DNA of 64,000 bases. It comes from Chloroflexota bacterium (GTDB lineage: Bacteria; Chloroflexota; UBA11872; UBA12225). Below the pieces are notes generated by a model, which was not told the DNA's origin, did no database searches, and saw nothing but the letters and a program-made list of their open reading frames with translations. The stretch covers positions 193,499 to 257,498 of the forward strand of contig JAUJOR010000004.1 in NCBI GenBank assembly GCA_030447525.1, written 5' to 3'. Positions 53,675 through 62,592 of the stretch are shown here, one piece after another; within the stretch, counting starts at the first letter, position 1, and every line of letters begins with the position of its first letter. The position numbers were made by a program, and so were the translations under genes.

Positions 53675-55093
53675 ATGAAACGTCCAAACGTCCTGATCCT
53701 CTACACCGACCAGCAGCGCTGGGACGCCCTGGGGGCTAACGGCAACCGGGAGATCAAGACGCCCCACCTGGACGCCCTGACGGCGCAGGGGCTGACCTTC
53801 ACGCGGCACTTCGTGCAGAATCCGGTATGCATGCCCAGCCGGGTGAGCTTTCTCACCGGACGCTATCCCGCCGCCCTGGGCATCACACACATGGGCGTCC
53901 CCGTCCCACCGGACACCCTGACCCTGCCCCGCATGCTCCGGCCCTACGGCTACACCACCGGCCAGATAGGCAAGCTGCACTTCCTGCCCCATGCCAACCG
54001 CGACCACCGCCAGCCGCATCCGGACTACGGCTTCCACCACCTGGAGATCTCGGACGAGCCGGGGCCGTACGAGGACGCCTACCGCGCCTGGGTGCGGCGC
54101 CGGGCGCCGGAAGAGCTGGATTCCATCAGCCCGGGGCTGCCACCCCTGGCCGAGACGTGGTACCGCGCCATGGGCGTCCAGGACACGGTGAAGCACCCCG
54201 ACACGCGCTTCCCGAAGAAGGCGCTGCCCTTCCGGGGGAGGAGCGATCTGACGCACACTGCCTTCGTGGCCGAGCAGACACAGGAGTTCATCCACGCCAA
54301 CAAAGACCGACCGTGGCTCTGCGTCGCCGGATTCTATTCCCCACATAGCCCCTGGGTTGCCCCCCAGGAGTTCCTCGACCTGTACGACCCGGCCACCCTG
54401 ACCGCCCCCACGTACCCCACAGACGTCGAGGCCCGGCGCGCTGCGTCACCGCAAGGCGACTACACCGACGCTCGGCTGCGCGCGGCTCGCCACGGCTATT
54501 ACGCTATGGTCAGCGAAGTAGACCATTACGTGGGGCGCATCCTAGCCACGCTGGAGGAGCTGGGGCTGCGCGACGACACCATGGTGGTCTTTACCGCCGA
54601 CCACGGCGACTGGCTGGGCGAGCACCTGCGCCACGGCAAGGGGTACCCCGCGCCGGACGCGGTCAGTCGCGTGCCGCTGCTCCTACGCTGGCCGGCCGGC
54701 GTATCTCAGCCCGGGCGCGCCATAGGCTCGCTGGTGGAGGCGGTCGACGTACTCCCCACCCTCCTGGAGGGGGCCGGCATCCAGGTGCCGCCCCTGGTGC
54801 AGGGACGCTCGCTGCTGCCGGTGCTGCAGGGCGCCGGCGTCACCGGCCGGGCCTCGGCCCTGACCGAGGGGCGGGGCTGGAAGTCGCTCCGTACCGAGGG
54901 CTACCGTTACGTCTGTAGCTTCGGCGAGCCGGAAGGGGGCGAGCACCTGTGGGACCTAGAGGATGATCCAGGGGAATATAGGGACGTGGCCGGCAACCCC
55001 GGTTACGCCCCCGCTCTCGCCGAGCACCGCCTGCTGCTCCTACAGCGCCTGCTGCAGAACGAGCAGCCCCTCCCCCGCGTCTGGGGCTACTGA
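53675..55093 (+). CDS. Sulfatase or phosphonate monoester hydrolase family enzyme
   Basis: A 472-residue enzyme with YTDQQRWDALGANGN, the formylglycine motif C-M-P-S-R in QNPVCMPSRVSFLTGRYP, GKLHFLPHANRDHRQPHPDY, and FTADHGDWLGEHLRHGKG. C-M-P-S-R fits both sulfatases and phosphonate monoester hydrolases. Its position after a phosphonatase-like HAD protein makes a phosphoester or phosphonate substrate possible. The ATG has GTGGAG upstream; the gap to the HAD gene is 32 bp. Followed by a binding protein 21 bp downstream. Confidence 0.9.
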   Translation: MKRPNVLILYTDQQRWDALGANGNREIKTPHLDALTAQGLTFTRHFVQNPVCMPSRVSFLTGRYPAALGITHMGVPVPPDTLTLPRMLRPYGYTTGQIGKLHFLPHANRDHRQPHPDYGFHHLEISDEPGPYEDAYRAWVRRRAPEELDSISPGLPPLAETWYRAMGVQDTVKHPDTRFPKKALPFRGRSDLTHTAFVAEQTQEFIHANKDRPWLCVAGFYSPHSPWVAPQEFLDLYDPATLTAPTYPTDVEARRAASPQGDYTDARLRAARHGYYAMVSEVDHYVGRILATLEELGLRDDTMVVFTADHGDWLGEHLRHGKGYPAPDAVSRVPLLLRWPAGVSQPGRAIGSLVEAVDVLPTLLEGAGIQVPPLVQGRSLLPVLQGAGVTGRASALTEGRGWKSLRTEGYRYVCSFGEPEGGEHLWDLEDDPGEYRDVAGNPGYAPALAEHRLLLLQRLLQNEQPLPRVWGY

Positions 55094-55114
55094 GGATTTC
55101 AGAAGGAGTAGGAG

Positions 55115-56503
55115 ATGATGATGAGCATGAACGCAGGACGCGCGGACAGGACGAAGCGCACCCGCCGCCAGGTCACGCGCAGCAGCGCGACCGCCCTGGC
55201 CGGGTTGGCCCTGGCGGCGTGCGCCGGACCGGGGGCCGGCACCCAGCCACCCCGCACCGGGACAGATGCGGGCAGGGACGTCACGTTGGAGGCGTGGGTG
55301 GCCGCCGAGACCCGCGCCAACTGGCAGAAGCGCGCGCTGGAGGACTACAACGCGGGGCGCCCCGGCGCCGGCCTCACCGTCAACTGGACGAAACAGGCCA
55401 CCGGTGCGGAGCTGATGAACAAGCTGGTGGTGACGCTCGCCGCCGGCAGCGGCTCCCCAGACATGGCCGACGTGCTGATCAACGAGATGGGCAAGCTGCT
55501 CAAAACGCCCAGCCCCCCGCTGGAGGCCTTCAACGACTCCCTCAAGGGGCGCGACGCCGACTTCTTCAAGCCCTCCTTCGTCGATCCGTGGACGCTCAAC
55601 GGCAAGTACTACGCCCTGGGCAACGAGCTGAACGTCTGCCTGCTGGCCTATCGCCATGACCTCTTTGCCCAGGCGGGCGTCACGCCGCCGATCAGGACGT
55701 GGGACGAAGCGCTGGACGTGGGTCGCAAGGTTACCGCCATCGCCCCGGACGGGCTCTTCTTCGTCGGCACCGGACCGATCGGGGCCTTCCATATGCTGGC
55801 CATCCAGGCCGGGGGCGGCTACTTGGAGAAGGGCAGCCGGCTGACCATCAATCACCAGGCCAACGTGAAGGCCATGCAGTACCTGGTCGACCTCACCTCG
55901 CGGCTCAAGGTGGCCACGCTCGAGTCCGGATCGCTGCGCAAGGAATCGCTCAACGCCGGTCGCGTCGCCGCCGACCTCGGTCCATCGTGGAAGATCTCCG
56001 GCGGCATCCGCGCCGACGCGCCGGACACAGAGGGGAAGTGGATGGTGCAGCCCATGCCCCAGTGGAGCGCGACCGGCACGCCCGTGAGCACTAGCCAGGG
56101 TGGTACGGGCATGGCCGTGCTCAAGGAGTCGAAGTTCAAGGACGCGGCCATGGACTTCATCGTCTGGGAGCACGGCACCAAGGCCGTGCTGCATGACTAC
56201 GACCTGCGCCAGGTGTGGCCAACCTATAAGAAGGTATACGACGACCCGCGCATGACGGAGCCCATCCCGTGGTTCAACAACCAGAAGGTAGGCCAGCTCC
56301 TCAGAGACGCGGCCCAGACGATGCTCCCCTTCCACCAGGGCATCTGGTGGCCGGAGATTAGCGCCGCCGCCGGTAAGCACATCACCGCCGGCATCAAAGG
56401 CGAGAAGCCGGTCCGGCAGGCCCTGGACGAGGCGCAAAACGAGGCCAAGCTGGCCATCGAGGCTGCCGGTGGGCGAGTCGACACCGACGGCCGCATCCTG
56501 TAG
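55115..56503 (+). CDS. ABC sugar-type solute-binding lipoprotein (Tat)
   Basis: A 462-residue binding protein; Tat-like signal KRTRRQVTRSSATALAGLAL with lipobox AAC (Cys36). Features: ETRANWQKRALEDYNAGRPG, LAAGSGSPDMADVLINEMGK, YALGNELNVCLLAYRHDLFA, GTGPIGAFHMLAIQAGGGYL, LGPSWKISGGIRADAPDT. GGAGTAGGAG precedes a run of Met codons; the first ATG at 55115 is taken. Terminal gene of the dehydrogenase-HAD-sulfatase operon, so it probably binds the substrate of that pathway. Confidence 0.88.
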   Translation: MMMSMNAGRADRTKRTRRQVTRSSATALAGLALAACAGPGAGTQPPRTGTDAGRDVTLEAWVAAETRANWQKRALEDYNAGRPGAGLTVNWTKQATGAELMNKLVVTLAAGSGSPDMADVLINEMGKLLKTPSPPLEAFNDSLKGRDADFFKPSFVDPWTLNGKYYALGNELNVCLLAYRHDLFAQAGVTPPIRTWDEALDVGRKVTAIAPDGLFFVGTGPIGAFHMLAIQAGGGYLEKGSRLTINHQANVKAMQYLVDLTSRLKVATLESGSLRKESLNAGRVAADLGPSWKISGGIRADAPDTEGKWMVQPMPQWSATGTPVSTSQGGTGMAVLKESKFKDAAMDFIVWEHGTKAVLHDYDLRQVWPTYKKVYDDPRMTEPIPWFNNQKVGQLLRDAAQTMLPFHQGIWWPEISAAAGKHITAGIKGEKPVRQALDEAQNEAKLAIEAAGGRVDTDGRIL

Positions 56504-56530
56504 CCGGCGCGGCTCGGCCTACCCCGGTCC

Positions 56531-58024
56531 CTAGCGAGGCCCAGCCGCAGCCGGCAGGGCCGGGTCTCCAGGGGGCGCCTGGCCCTGCTGCTCAAGAAAG
56601 GAGCTCAGCCTCGCGCGCTGCTCGACCAGGATGCCGGCGTAGGCCGGCTCGAGAGCCAGGTTTGTCAGCTCGCCGGGATCCACTTCCGGCTCGTAGAGCT
56701 CCTCATCCGGCCCGGCGTCCCCCTCCGTCGCCCCCCCTGCGGCGGTGTAGCGGACGTACTTCCAGCGCGTCTCCCGCCGCATGAAGAAGGGGCGCCTGGG
56801 GAGGGCGAACTCGCCAAAGGCAAACGCCTTGCCCTCCGACGCCGGATCGGCGAGCGCAGGGGCAAAGCTGGTGCCGTCTAGCGCCCGGCTCCCAGGGGCC
56901 GGCGTGACGCCACACCCTTCCAGGAGGGTGGGCACGAAGTCCGCCTGGTCCACCAGGGCAGGAGTGCGGGCGCCGGCCGGAATGCGTCCCGGCAGCCGGG
57001 CCAGGAGAGGGATCCTCCCGGAGGGCTCAAAGAAGTTGAACTTGCCCCGCAGGCCGTGCTCGTAGCCCATCTCGCCGTGGTCGGTGGTATAGAGGACGAG
57101 CGTGTCCGCGGCGAGATCGAGACGCTCCAGGGCGTCCAGGATGCGTCCGACGCAGGCGTCCATGTGCGTCACGTTGCCGTAGTAAGCGGCGAGAAAGCGG
57201 CGCGCCCAGGCGTCTCCCTCTGGGGTGCCCGCCCCGGGCACCGCCCAGGCCCGGGCCTGGGCCGGGACGCGCGTGAGGTGCTGCGGTGTCCATGGCGGCA
57301 GGGGCATGTCTTCCGGCCGGTACATGGCCGCGTACTCGGCCGGCGGGGCAAAGGGGTTGTGCGGCTTGAGGAAGCTGGCCACGACGAAGAGGGGCTCGTC
57401 CCGATACCCTTCGAGAAATCGGATCGTCTCGCGGGCGACGAAGCTCTCGAAGTGGTCTTCCTCAGGCAACAGCTCGCGCACCTCCAGCGTGTCGTTGTGT
57501 CTGGGGGTATCGGGTGGCACCCACGGGCTGCGCTGCTGCCCCTCATCCCGGAAGATGGTGATCCATGGCGAGCCGCAGCCGCTGTCCTCGGCCCCCATGC
57601 CGTGGGTGAAGACCGCCGTCTTCGGTCCCAGGTAGTCGTAGTAGTGACCGAAGTCCATGTAGTAATCGAAGCCATGCGTCTGGCCGTCCACCGGGTGCAT
57701 CTTGCCCAGAAAGGCGGTAGCGTAGCCGGCATGGGCGAAGTGGTGGGCGGCAGTGCGCTCGCGCAGCGGGAGGGGCGTGTTGTTGCCGGTGCAGCCGGTA
57801 TGGTGCGGGTAGCGCCCGGTCAGCATGGTGAACCGCGCCGGGACGCACACCGGGTAGGAGCAGTAGGCGCGGTCAAAGGCAGTTCCGCCGGCGGCCAGGG
57901 CGTCAAGGCAGGGCGTCTGTACCACCCCATTGCCGTAGCATCCCAGGGCCCGCACGCTGTGCTGATCGCTCATCAGCCACAGGACGTTGAGCGGCCGGCC
58001 ACCTCGCCCGCGCCACGGCTCCAT
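56531..58024 (-). CDS. Sulfatase (arylsulfatase-type)
   Basis: A 497-residue sulfatase with MSDQHSVRALGCYGN, motif C-V-P-A-R in SYPVCVPARFTMLTGRYPHH, GKMHPVDGQTHGFDYYMDFG, and YTTDHGEMGYEHGLRGKFN (metal site). C-terminal EVDPGELTNLALEPAYAGIL is usual. The ATG at 58024 has GGGGAGGGG upstream; a GTG one codon before could also serve. Next to a binding protein on the same strand (58086-59447), which lies upstream with a gap of about 60 bp, so the order is binding protein then sulfatase. Confidence 0.9.
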   Translation of the reverse strand: MEPWRGRGGRPLNVLWLMSDQHSVRALGCYGNGVVQTPCLDALAAGGTAFDRAYCSYPVCVPARFTMLTGRYPHHTGCTGNNTPLPLRERTAAHHFAHAGYATAFLGKMHPVDGQTHGFDYYMDFGHYYDYLGPKTAVFTHGMGAEDSGCGSPWITIFRDEGQQRSPWVPPDTPRHNDTLEVRELLPEEDHFESFVARETIRFLEGYRDEPLFVVASFLKPHNPFAPPAEYAAMYRPEDMPLPPWTPQHLTRVPAQARAWAVPGAGTPEGDAWARRFLAAYYGNVTHMDACVGRILDALERLDLAADTLVLYTTDHGEMGYEHGLRGKFNFFEPSGRIPLLARLPGRIPAGARTPALVDQADFVPTLLEGCGVTPAPGSRALDGTSFAPALADPASEGKAFAFGEFALPRRPFFMRRETRWKYVRYTAAGGATEGDAGPDEELYEPEVDPGELTNLALEPAYAGILVEQRARLSSFLEQQGQAPPGDPALPAAAGPR

Positions 58025-58085
58025 CACCCCTCCCCGACAGCCTGGCCCGCGGCCAGCGGTAAACGGTTGCAGCCGGTGGGCCCAG

Positions 58086-59447
58086 TCACTGGAAGATCTG
58101 GCCCTGCGGTAAGAGCCCTTCGATTATCCGCTTGAGGTTGCCGGCGGCGTCGCGCGGAGACTGCTCGCCCCGCAGCAGGGGCTCCAGACCGGCGTTGATC
58201 TCCCGCTCGACGTCATCCCAGTTGGTGAGGTTCGGCGACCAGCGGGCATGCGACGGGGCGTCGAAGTAGGTGGCGGCGTTCCTGGGCGGCTGCCCGGGCT
58301 GGATAAAGTGCTCGCGCGCCACCGAGATGCGCGGCCCCAGCGCGCCACTCTTCACCTTCTGCTCGGCATACTCCCTGGCGCCGATGTACTTGAGCAGCTC
58401 CCAGGCGGCGTCGGGATGCTTGCTGGTGCCGGAGAAGACGTAGCCCCCGCCGCCCCCGCTGGCGACGTAGCCACCCCCGCGCGCCGGGCCTTTGGGGAAC
58501 GGCGCGACGTCGAAATCCAGGTCCTTGTTCTGGCCGCGGATCAGGTTGATCTGCGAGGCGGCCAGGACGTTCATTGCCACCGCCTGCGTGGCCAGGATCT
58601 GGCCGCCCGGCAGCGACGTCTGCGGCGTCGGGGCGACGCGGTGGGTATGTATCAGCTTGGCGGCGAAATCCAGGGCCTCCACCGCCGCCGGCTCCGCCAC
58701 CGTGACCTGCTTCCCGTCCTGGCTGATGTATTCCGCGCCGTTAGACCACAGTAGCATGTTCACCGGCGGACGCCCCATGGCCCACTGCATCGTCTCCCCC
58801 ATCAGCCCGGGGAGACGACTCTGCACCTGCTGCGAGCGCTTGACCAGCTCCTCCCACGTCCAGGAGGGGGCCTTCCAGTCTGCCGGAGGCAGGGCTGCCC
58901 CCGCCGACTGCAACGCCGTCACGTTGTAGGCCAGGATCGTCTGGTTGAAGTCCTGGGGCATGATCCACTGCTTGTCGTTGGCCGTCATCAGCTTGAGCAC
59001 GTTCGGCCAGAAATCTGACTGATCGAACTTGTCGCGCTTGATGAAGTCTGTGAGTGGCCGGATGGCCCCCCGCATCGCCAGGGGGGCGAAGAGGAGGTTT
59101 CCGCGCGCCGTTCGCGGAAAGACGTCCGGCACATCCCCGGCGGCCAGCCAGGCCGCCTGCTGCGCCGGGAGCGGCGCGTTGCCCTGGGTCTGGAGGATCT
59201 CCAGCTGGATCCCCGTCTTGGCCGGAAAGGCCTCGAAGTACGAGAGCAGCCAGACGCCGAACGGGCTGGTGGGGCCGTCCCATTGGAACACCCTGATCGG
59301 TCCCGTATCCTTGGTCCCTCCCGGCTTGGCCTCGCCCCCGGGGGTCGTCCCACCCGGCGAGCAAGCTCCACCCACCGTCAGGGCCAGCGCCCCGGCCCCC
59401 ATTAGCACCCGCCGGCGGCGGGTCATGGCTACGTTCCTCTCCAGCAC
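58086..59447 (-). CDS. ABC sugar-type solute-binding lipoprotein (Tat)
   Basis: A 453-residue binding protein; signal MTRRRRVLMGAGALALTVGG with four Arg and lipobox GAC (Cys29). Features: PFGVWLLSYFEAFPAKTGIQ, LAAGDVPDVFPRTARGNLLF, QDFNQTILAYNVTALQSAGA, TWEELVKRSQQVQSRLPGLM. ATG 59447 or the internal ATG 59426, which gives a more usual signal length. Divergent from the SMP-30 gene with about 170 bp between, including a TGTACTCAGTACA palindrome. Probably one unit with the sulfatase that follows. Confidence 0.88.
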   Translation of the reverse strand: MLERNVAMTRRRRVLMGAGALALTVGGACSPGGTTPGGEAKPGGTKDTGPIRVFQWDGPTSPFGVWLLSYFEAFPAKTGIQLEILQTQGNAPLPAQQAAWLAAGDVPDVFPRTARGNLLFAPLAMRGAIRPLTDFIKRDKFDQSDFWPNVLKLMTANDKQWIMPQDFNQTILAYNVTALQSAGAALPPADWKAPSWTWEELVKRSQQVQSRLPGLMGETMQWAMGRPPVNMLLWSNGAEYISQDGKQVTVAEPAAVEALDFAAKLIHTHRVAPTPQTSLPGGQILATQAVAMNVLAASQINLIRGQNKDLDFDVAPFPKGPARGGGYVASGGGGGYVFSGTSKHPDAAWELLKYIGAREYAEQKVKSGALGPRISVAREHFIQPGQPPRNAATYFDAPSHARWSPNLTNWDDVEREINAGLEPLLRGEQSPRDAAGNLKRIIEGLLPQGQIFQ

Positions 59448-59574
59448 TGCAGGGACCTCCGTCGCTCAAGGCGCCGATCAACGTGTCCTTCAAGAACGGG
59501 GGCGGCGTCCCGGCGGGCTGGCAGCCCCTCCCCCCGCTCCCTTCCCGGCCATCGTTCCCAGCGCCGGCCTCACT

Positions 59575-59605
59575 TTGTACTCAGTACACTAGGACCGAAT
59601 ATAGC
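59575..59605 (+). promoter_or_regulatory. Promoter with overlapping palindrome before the SMP-30 gene
   Basis: TTGTAC (59575-59580) and TATAGC (59600-59605), 19 bp apart, upstream of the ATG at 59616. The palindrome TGTACTCAGTACA (59576-59588, perfect 5-bp arms) overlaps the -35, a suitable position for a repressor acting on this divergent region. Confidence 0.45.
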
Positions 59606-59615
59606 ACGCGCAGAT

Positions 59616-60608
59616 ATGGTGAACAATCAATCATCGGCCAACGCCACACTGTGGCCGCCGAAGTCAGCGCTGGAGGAACCGGGCGTGAGCAGCGGAGACG
59701 GAGTGCCGAGTGACACGGGCGCGGGGTCATGGCCGTGGCGGGAGGTGCCGACTGAGGTGCTCGCCACCGGCTTCACGTTTGTCGAGGCCCCATCGTTTGA
59801 TCGAAATGGCCGGCTGCACTTCAGCGAGGTGCGCGCCGGGCGGGTGCACCGGCTGGATCCCAGCGCCGTGGAAGCCGGGACGAGCGTCGTTCACCAGGTA
59901 GCGTCTCGCTGGTGCAACGGCACCGCCTTTCACCGCGATGGCCGCCTCTTCCTCTGCGACGTGGGCGCCGCCACCATCGTGGCCCTCACGCCGGAAGACC
60001 GGGCCGAGACCGTGGCCGACCACTGCACGGATGACGGCGCGCGGCTCCGCGGGCCCAACGACCTCGTCTTCGATAGCCAGGGAACGCTCTACTTCACCGA
60101 CCCACAGGGCTCGTCGCTGGAGACACCTATCGGGTGCGTCTATCGTCTGGCGCCGGACGGTGGGGTGGAGCGCATCGCCACCGGACTGGCCTTCCCCAAC
60201 GGCCTGGCCCTGACGCCAGACGAGCGCGCCCTGATCGTGGCGGAGACGCGGACGCGCCGCCTGCACCGCTACGCCATCGACGCCGGCGGCCGGGTGGGCG
60301 AGCGAGCGCTATTCTGCCAGCTCCCGGAGGACGGTAACGGGCCGGACGGCATGGCGCTGGCCGCCGATGGACGGCTCTTCGTGACGCACGTGGGCACCGG
60401 GTGCATCGACGTCGTTTCCCCGGCCGGCGAGGTGCTGGAACGTATCCCTACCTGGGGCAATCGCCTCTCCAACTGCGCCTTCCGCGGTGGCTGGCTGTAC
60501 CTCACGGTGACCAGAGAGCAGGACGGGGCGATCCACCGTCTCGACGTCGGCACGACCCTGGGGGCCAGGGGCCACCCGCTCTTCGGCGAAGCCCCCTGGA
60601 CTCCCTGA
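59616..60608 (+). CDS. SMP-30/gluconolactonase-family protein
   Basis: A 330-residue six-bladed beta-propeller of the SMP-30/gluconolactonase/LRE family. Metal-binding residues are expected in FVEAPSFDRNGRLHFSEVRA (Glu), GPNDLVFDSQGTLYFTDPQG (Asn and Asp), GLAFPNGLALTPDERALIVA (Asn) and NGPDGMALAADGRLFVTHVG (Asp); all are conserved. Reaction: probable hydrolysis of an aldonolactone to the aldonate. The ATG at 59616 is 10 nt after a -10 box; GTG 59685 with GGAGGAA upstream is an alternative that would shorten it by 23 residues. No signal peptide. Confidence 0.88.
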   Translation: MVNNQSSANATLWPPKSALEEPGVSSGDGVPSDTGAGSWPWREVPTEVLATGFTFVEAPSFDRNGRLHFSEVRAGRVHRLDPSAVEAGTSVVHQVASRWCNGTAFHRDGRLFLCDVGAATIVALTPEDRAETVADHCTDDGARLRGPNDLVFDSQGTLYFTDPQGSSLETPIGCVYRLAPDGGVERIATGLAFPNGLALTPDERALIVAETRTRRLHRYAIDAGGRVGERALFCQLPEDGNGPDGMALAADGRLFVTHVGTGCIDVVSPAGEVLERIPTWGNRLSNCAFRGGWLYLTVTREQDGAIHRLDVGTTLGARGHPLFGEAPWTP

Positions 60609-60709
60609 ACCCCGTGAGTACTCCAGGAACGGACGAGCCCTTGTCGGCGTCCCGGACTTCGGACGACAGCCCCCCTGAACCCGGTGAATACTCCATGAGC
60701 GGACGAGCC
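60603..60709. repeat. Imperfect direct repeat, period 70
   Basis: Copy 1 (60603-60639) and copy 2 (60673-60709) share CCCTGAACCC-GTGA-TACTCCA and CGGACGAGCC with a few mismatches. They lie between the convergent SMP-30 and sulfatase genes, so copies of a terminator-like element are possible. Copy 1 includes the SMP-30 stop codon. Confidence 0.7.
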
Positions 60710-60739
60710 TGCCGGGTAAGGGCAAGCTTAGGGCAAAGC

Positions 60740-62197
60740 CTAGGGCAGGCCGCGAGCGTGCTCTTCAAACGGCACCACATCGCTCGTGCGCACGTACCAA
60801 TCGAGCAGCCGGCTCTCCAACGAGCGCTGCACCTCGGCGTACTCCGACCGGCCGTGCACGTTCCGCAGCTCCTGCGGGTCTGCCCGGAGATCGTAGAGCT
60901 CGTTGGTCCCCAGCGGGCGCCGCACCAGCCGGTGTGTGCCAGTGCGGATGGACGCGCTGCGGCAGACGCTCTCCGGAATGTTTTGCTGCAGCCGCCCCTT
61001 GGGGTAATAGATGTGCCCCGGATCACGTAGCCCGGCACCGCCCTCAGAGCGCCCCTCGAAGGCGTGCGGCTCGTGCGGGTCGTAACCGCCCTCGGAAAAG
61101 ACCGCCCGATCTGGATCCCCCGGCGCGCCACGGAGCTGTGGCACCAGGCTGCGGGCAAAATGGGTGTGCCGGGCGGGGATCCTGGCCAGCTCCAGCGTCG
61201 TGGCCATGACGTCGAAGAGCTCCACCGGCTCCTCCACCACGTGCCCGGGCGCCATTCCTGGGACGCGGGCCAGGAGGGGGACGCGCGTCAGCGTGTCGTC
61301 CAGGGCGCTGGGCCACTTCTCCACCAGGCCATAGTCGCCGGCCCAGTCCCCGTGATCGGAGAAAAGGAAGACCGCCGTGTCCCCGGCGTGCCCGGTTTCG
61401 TCGAGGGCGTGCAGCAGCATCCCCAGGAGCGTGTCCGTCACGGCGATCATCCCCAGATAGACGGCGTGGAGCGTGCGGAAGAAGTCCTCCTCCAGCCGGT
61501 CGAGCCGGCGCGTCTGGCGGATCAGACGATGGAAGTCCGGCTTGCCGGGTACATCGGCCGGGCGGAGGGGAGGGACGTCTCCGGGATCCACCAGGCCGTG
61601 AAACGGGAGCGGGGCGTGGTAGGGGCAGTGCGGGAAGGACAATGGGAGATAGATGGCGAAGCGCCCCGATGGGTTCGAGCGCAAGAACTCGACCGCGCCG
61701 TCGACGTTGCGGAAGTCGTTCAGCGCCTCGATCCCGCCTTCCATGGGCTCATAGAGGAAGCTGTAATAGCGCGGGTCATCGAGGGCATAGGGCGGGCCAT
61801 GCGCCGCGCCGCCGGTGCCGGTGGCCCGCCTGGCGCGAGCCCCGAGGCGGTAGTCGGTCACGCTCTCGGCAAAGCTCTCCGGGGCCAGCAGGTCATTCTT
61901 GCCTCCCCAGTGAACCTCGTAGCCGGCCTGCTTGAGGTACTTGAGCAGATTGGGCTCGTCCGGCCGCAGCATGTGCCACAGGGTGCGGTGCCCGCGGACG
62001 TGTGGATACCAGCCGGTGGTGAAGGAGCAACGGGAGGGGGTGCAGACGGTGTGCTGCACGTGGCACTGATCGAAGCGCGTGCCCTCCGCCGCCAGGCGGG
62101 TCATGTTAGGCGTGCGCCCCGGGGGCTGGCTGTAAGGGCTGAAGCCACCTACGCTTTCGGCCCGTAGCTCGTCAGGGATGAAGAACACAAAGTTCAT
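60740..62197 (-). CDS. Sulfatase (arylsulfatase-type)
   Basis: A 485-residue sulfatase: FIPDELRAESVGGFSPYSQP, motif C-T-P-S-R in QHTVCTPSRCSFTTGWYPHV, and FLFSDHGDWAGDYGLVEKWP (metal site). The N-terminal metal motif reads PDELR rather than the usual DDxR/DQxR. The ATG at 62197 is chosen, since the 38 residues upstream (to 62311) show no family similarity. The gene stands alone; the isomerase and binding protein upstream are on the same strand 395 bp away. Confidence 0.88.
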   Translation of the reverse strand: MNFVFFIPDELRAESVGGFSPYSQPPGRTPNMTRLAAEGTRFDQCHVQHTVCTPSRCSFTTGWYPHVRGHRTLWHMLRPDEPNLLKYLKQAGYEVHWGGKNDLLAPESFAESVTDYRLGARARRATGTGGAAHGPPYALDDPRYYSFLYEPMEGGIEALNDFRNVDGAVEFLRSNPSGRFAIYLPLSFPHCPYHAPLPFHGLVDPGDVPPLRPADVPGKPDFHRLIRQTRRLDRLEEDFFRTLHAVYLGMIAVTDTLLGMLLHALDETGHAGDTAVFLFSDHGDWAGDYGLVEKWPSALDDTLTRVPLLARVPGMAPGHVVEEPVELFDVMATTLELARIPARHTHFARSLVPQLRGAPGDPDRAVFSEGGYDPHEPHAFEGRSEGGAGLRDPGHIYYPKGRLQQNIPESVCRSASIRTGTHRLVRRPLGTNELYDLRADPQELRNVHGRSEYAEVQRSLESRLLDWYVRTSDVVPFEEHARGLP

Positions 62198-62592
62198 ACG
62201 GCGCCCACAGCGTACGTTGTGGTGTCCTAGGCGTCCAGGATAGCGCCTGGTCTGACGGCCCCGCTGCCCGTTGAGGCGACCGGACGCCAGGTCCAGGCCA
62301 GGGGAGGGCATTCTGCCGCTGCCGCCGGCGATGGTGCCGGCACAGAAGTGGAGCCGGCTGGGCTGGCCGGCGCGGCGCAGGGACGCACGAGCCGGGCGAG
62401 GCCAGGTTGGCGGTGCTGGACGTCGAGACCGGCGCGCCTTATCTCATCGCCACCCTGAATCCGGGGCCCACGCAACGGCACAACCATGCGCCGGCAGGCA
62501 GCAAGCGACCTGCCACTCGCCCCGGCAGGCGGGAGATACGCTGAGCGTCCCGCTTGCGCTCATGCCGGGCTCTAGCCGCGCTCATGCCCGGC
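62198..62592. other. Intergenic region with possible gene remnant
   Basis: About 395 bp without a supported gene. On the plus strand 62403-62500 reads RLAVLDVETGAPYLIATLNP and then GPTQRHNHAP. This is reminiscent of the beta-propeller of oligogalacturonate-lyase/TolB-like proteins, possibly a remnant. The match is too short to claim. Confidence 0.3.
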
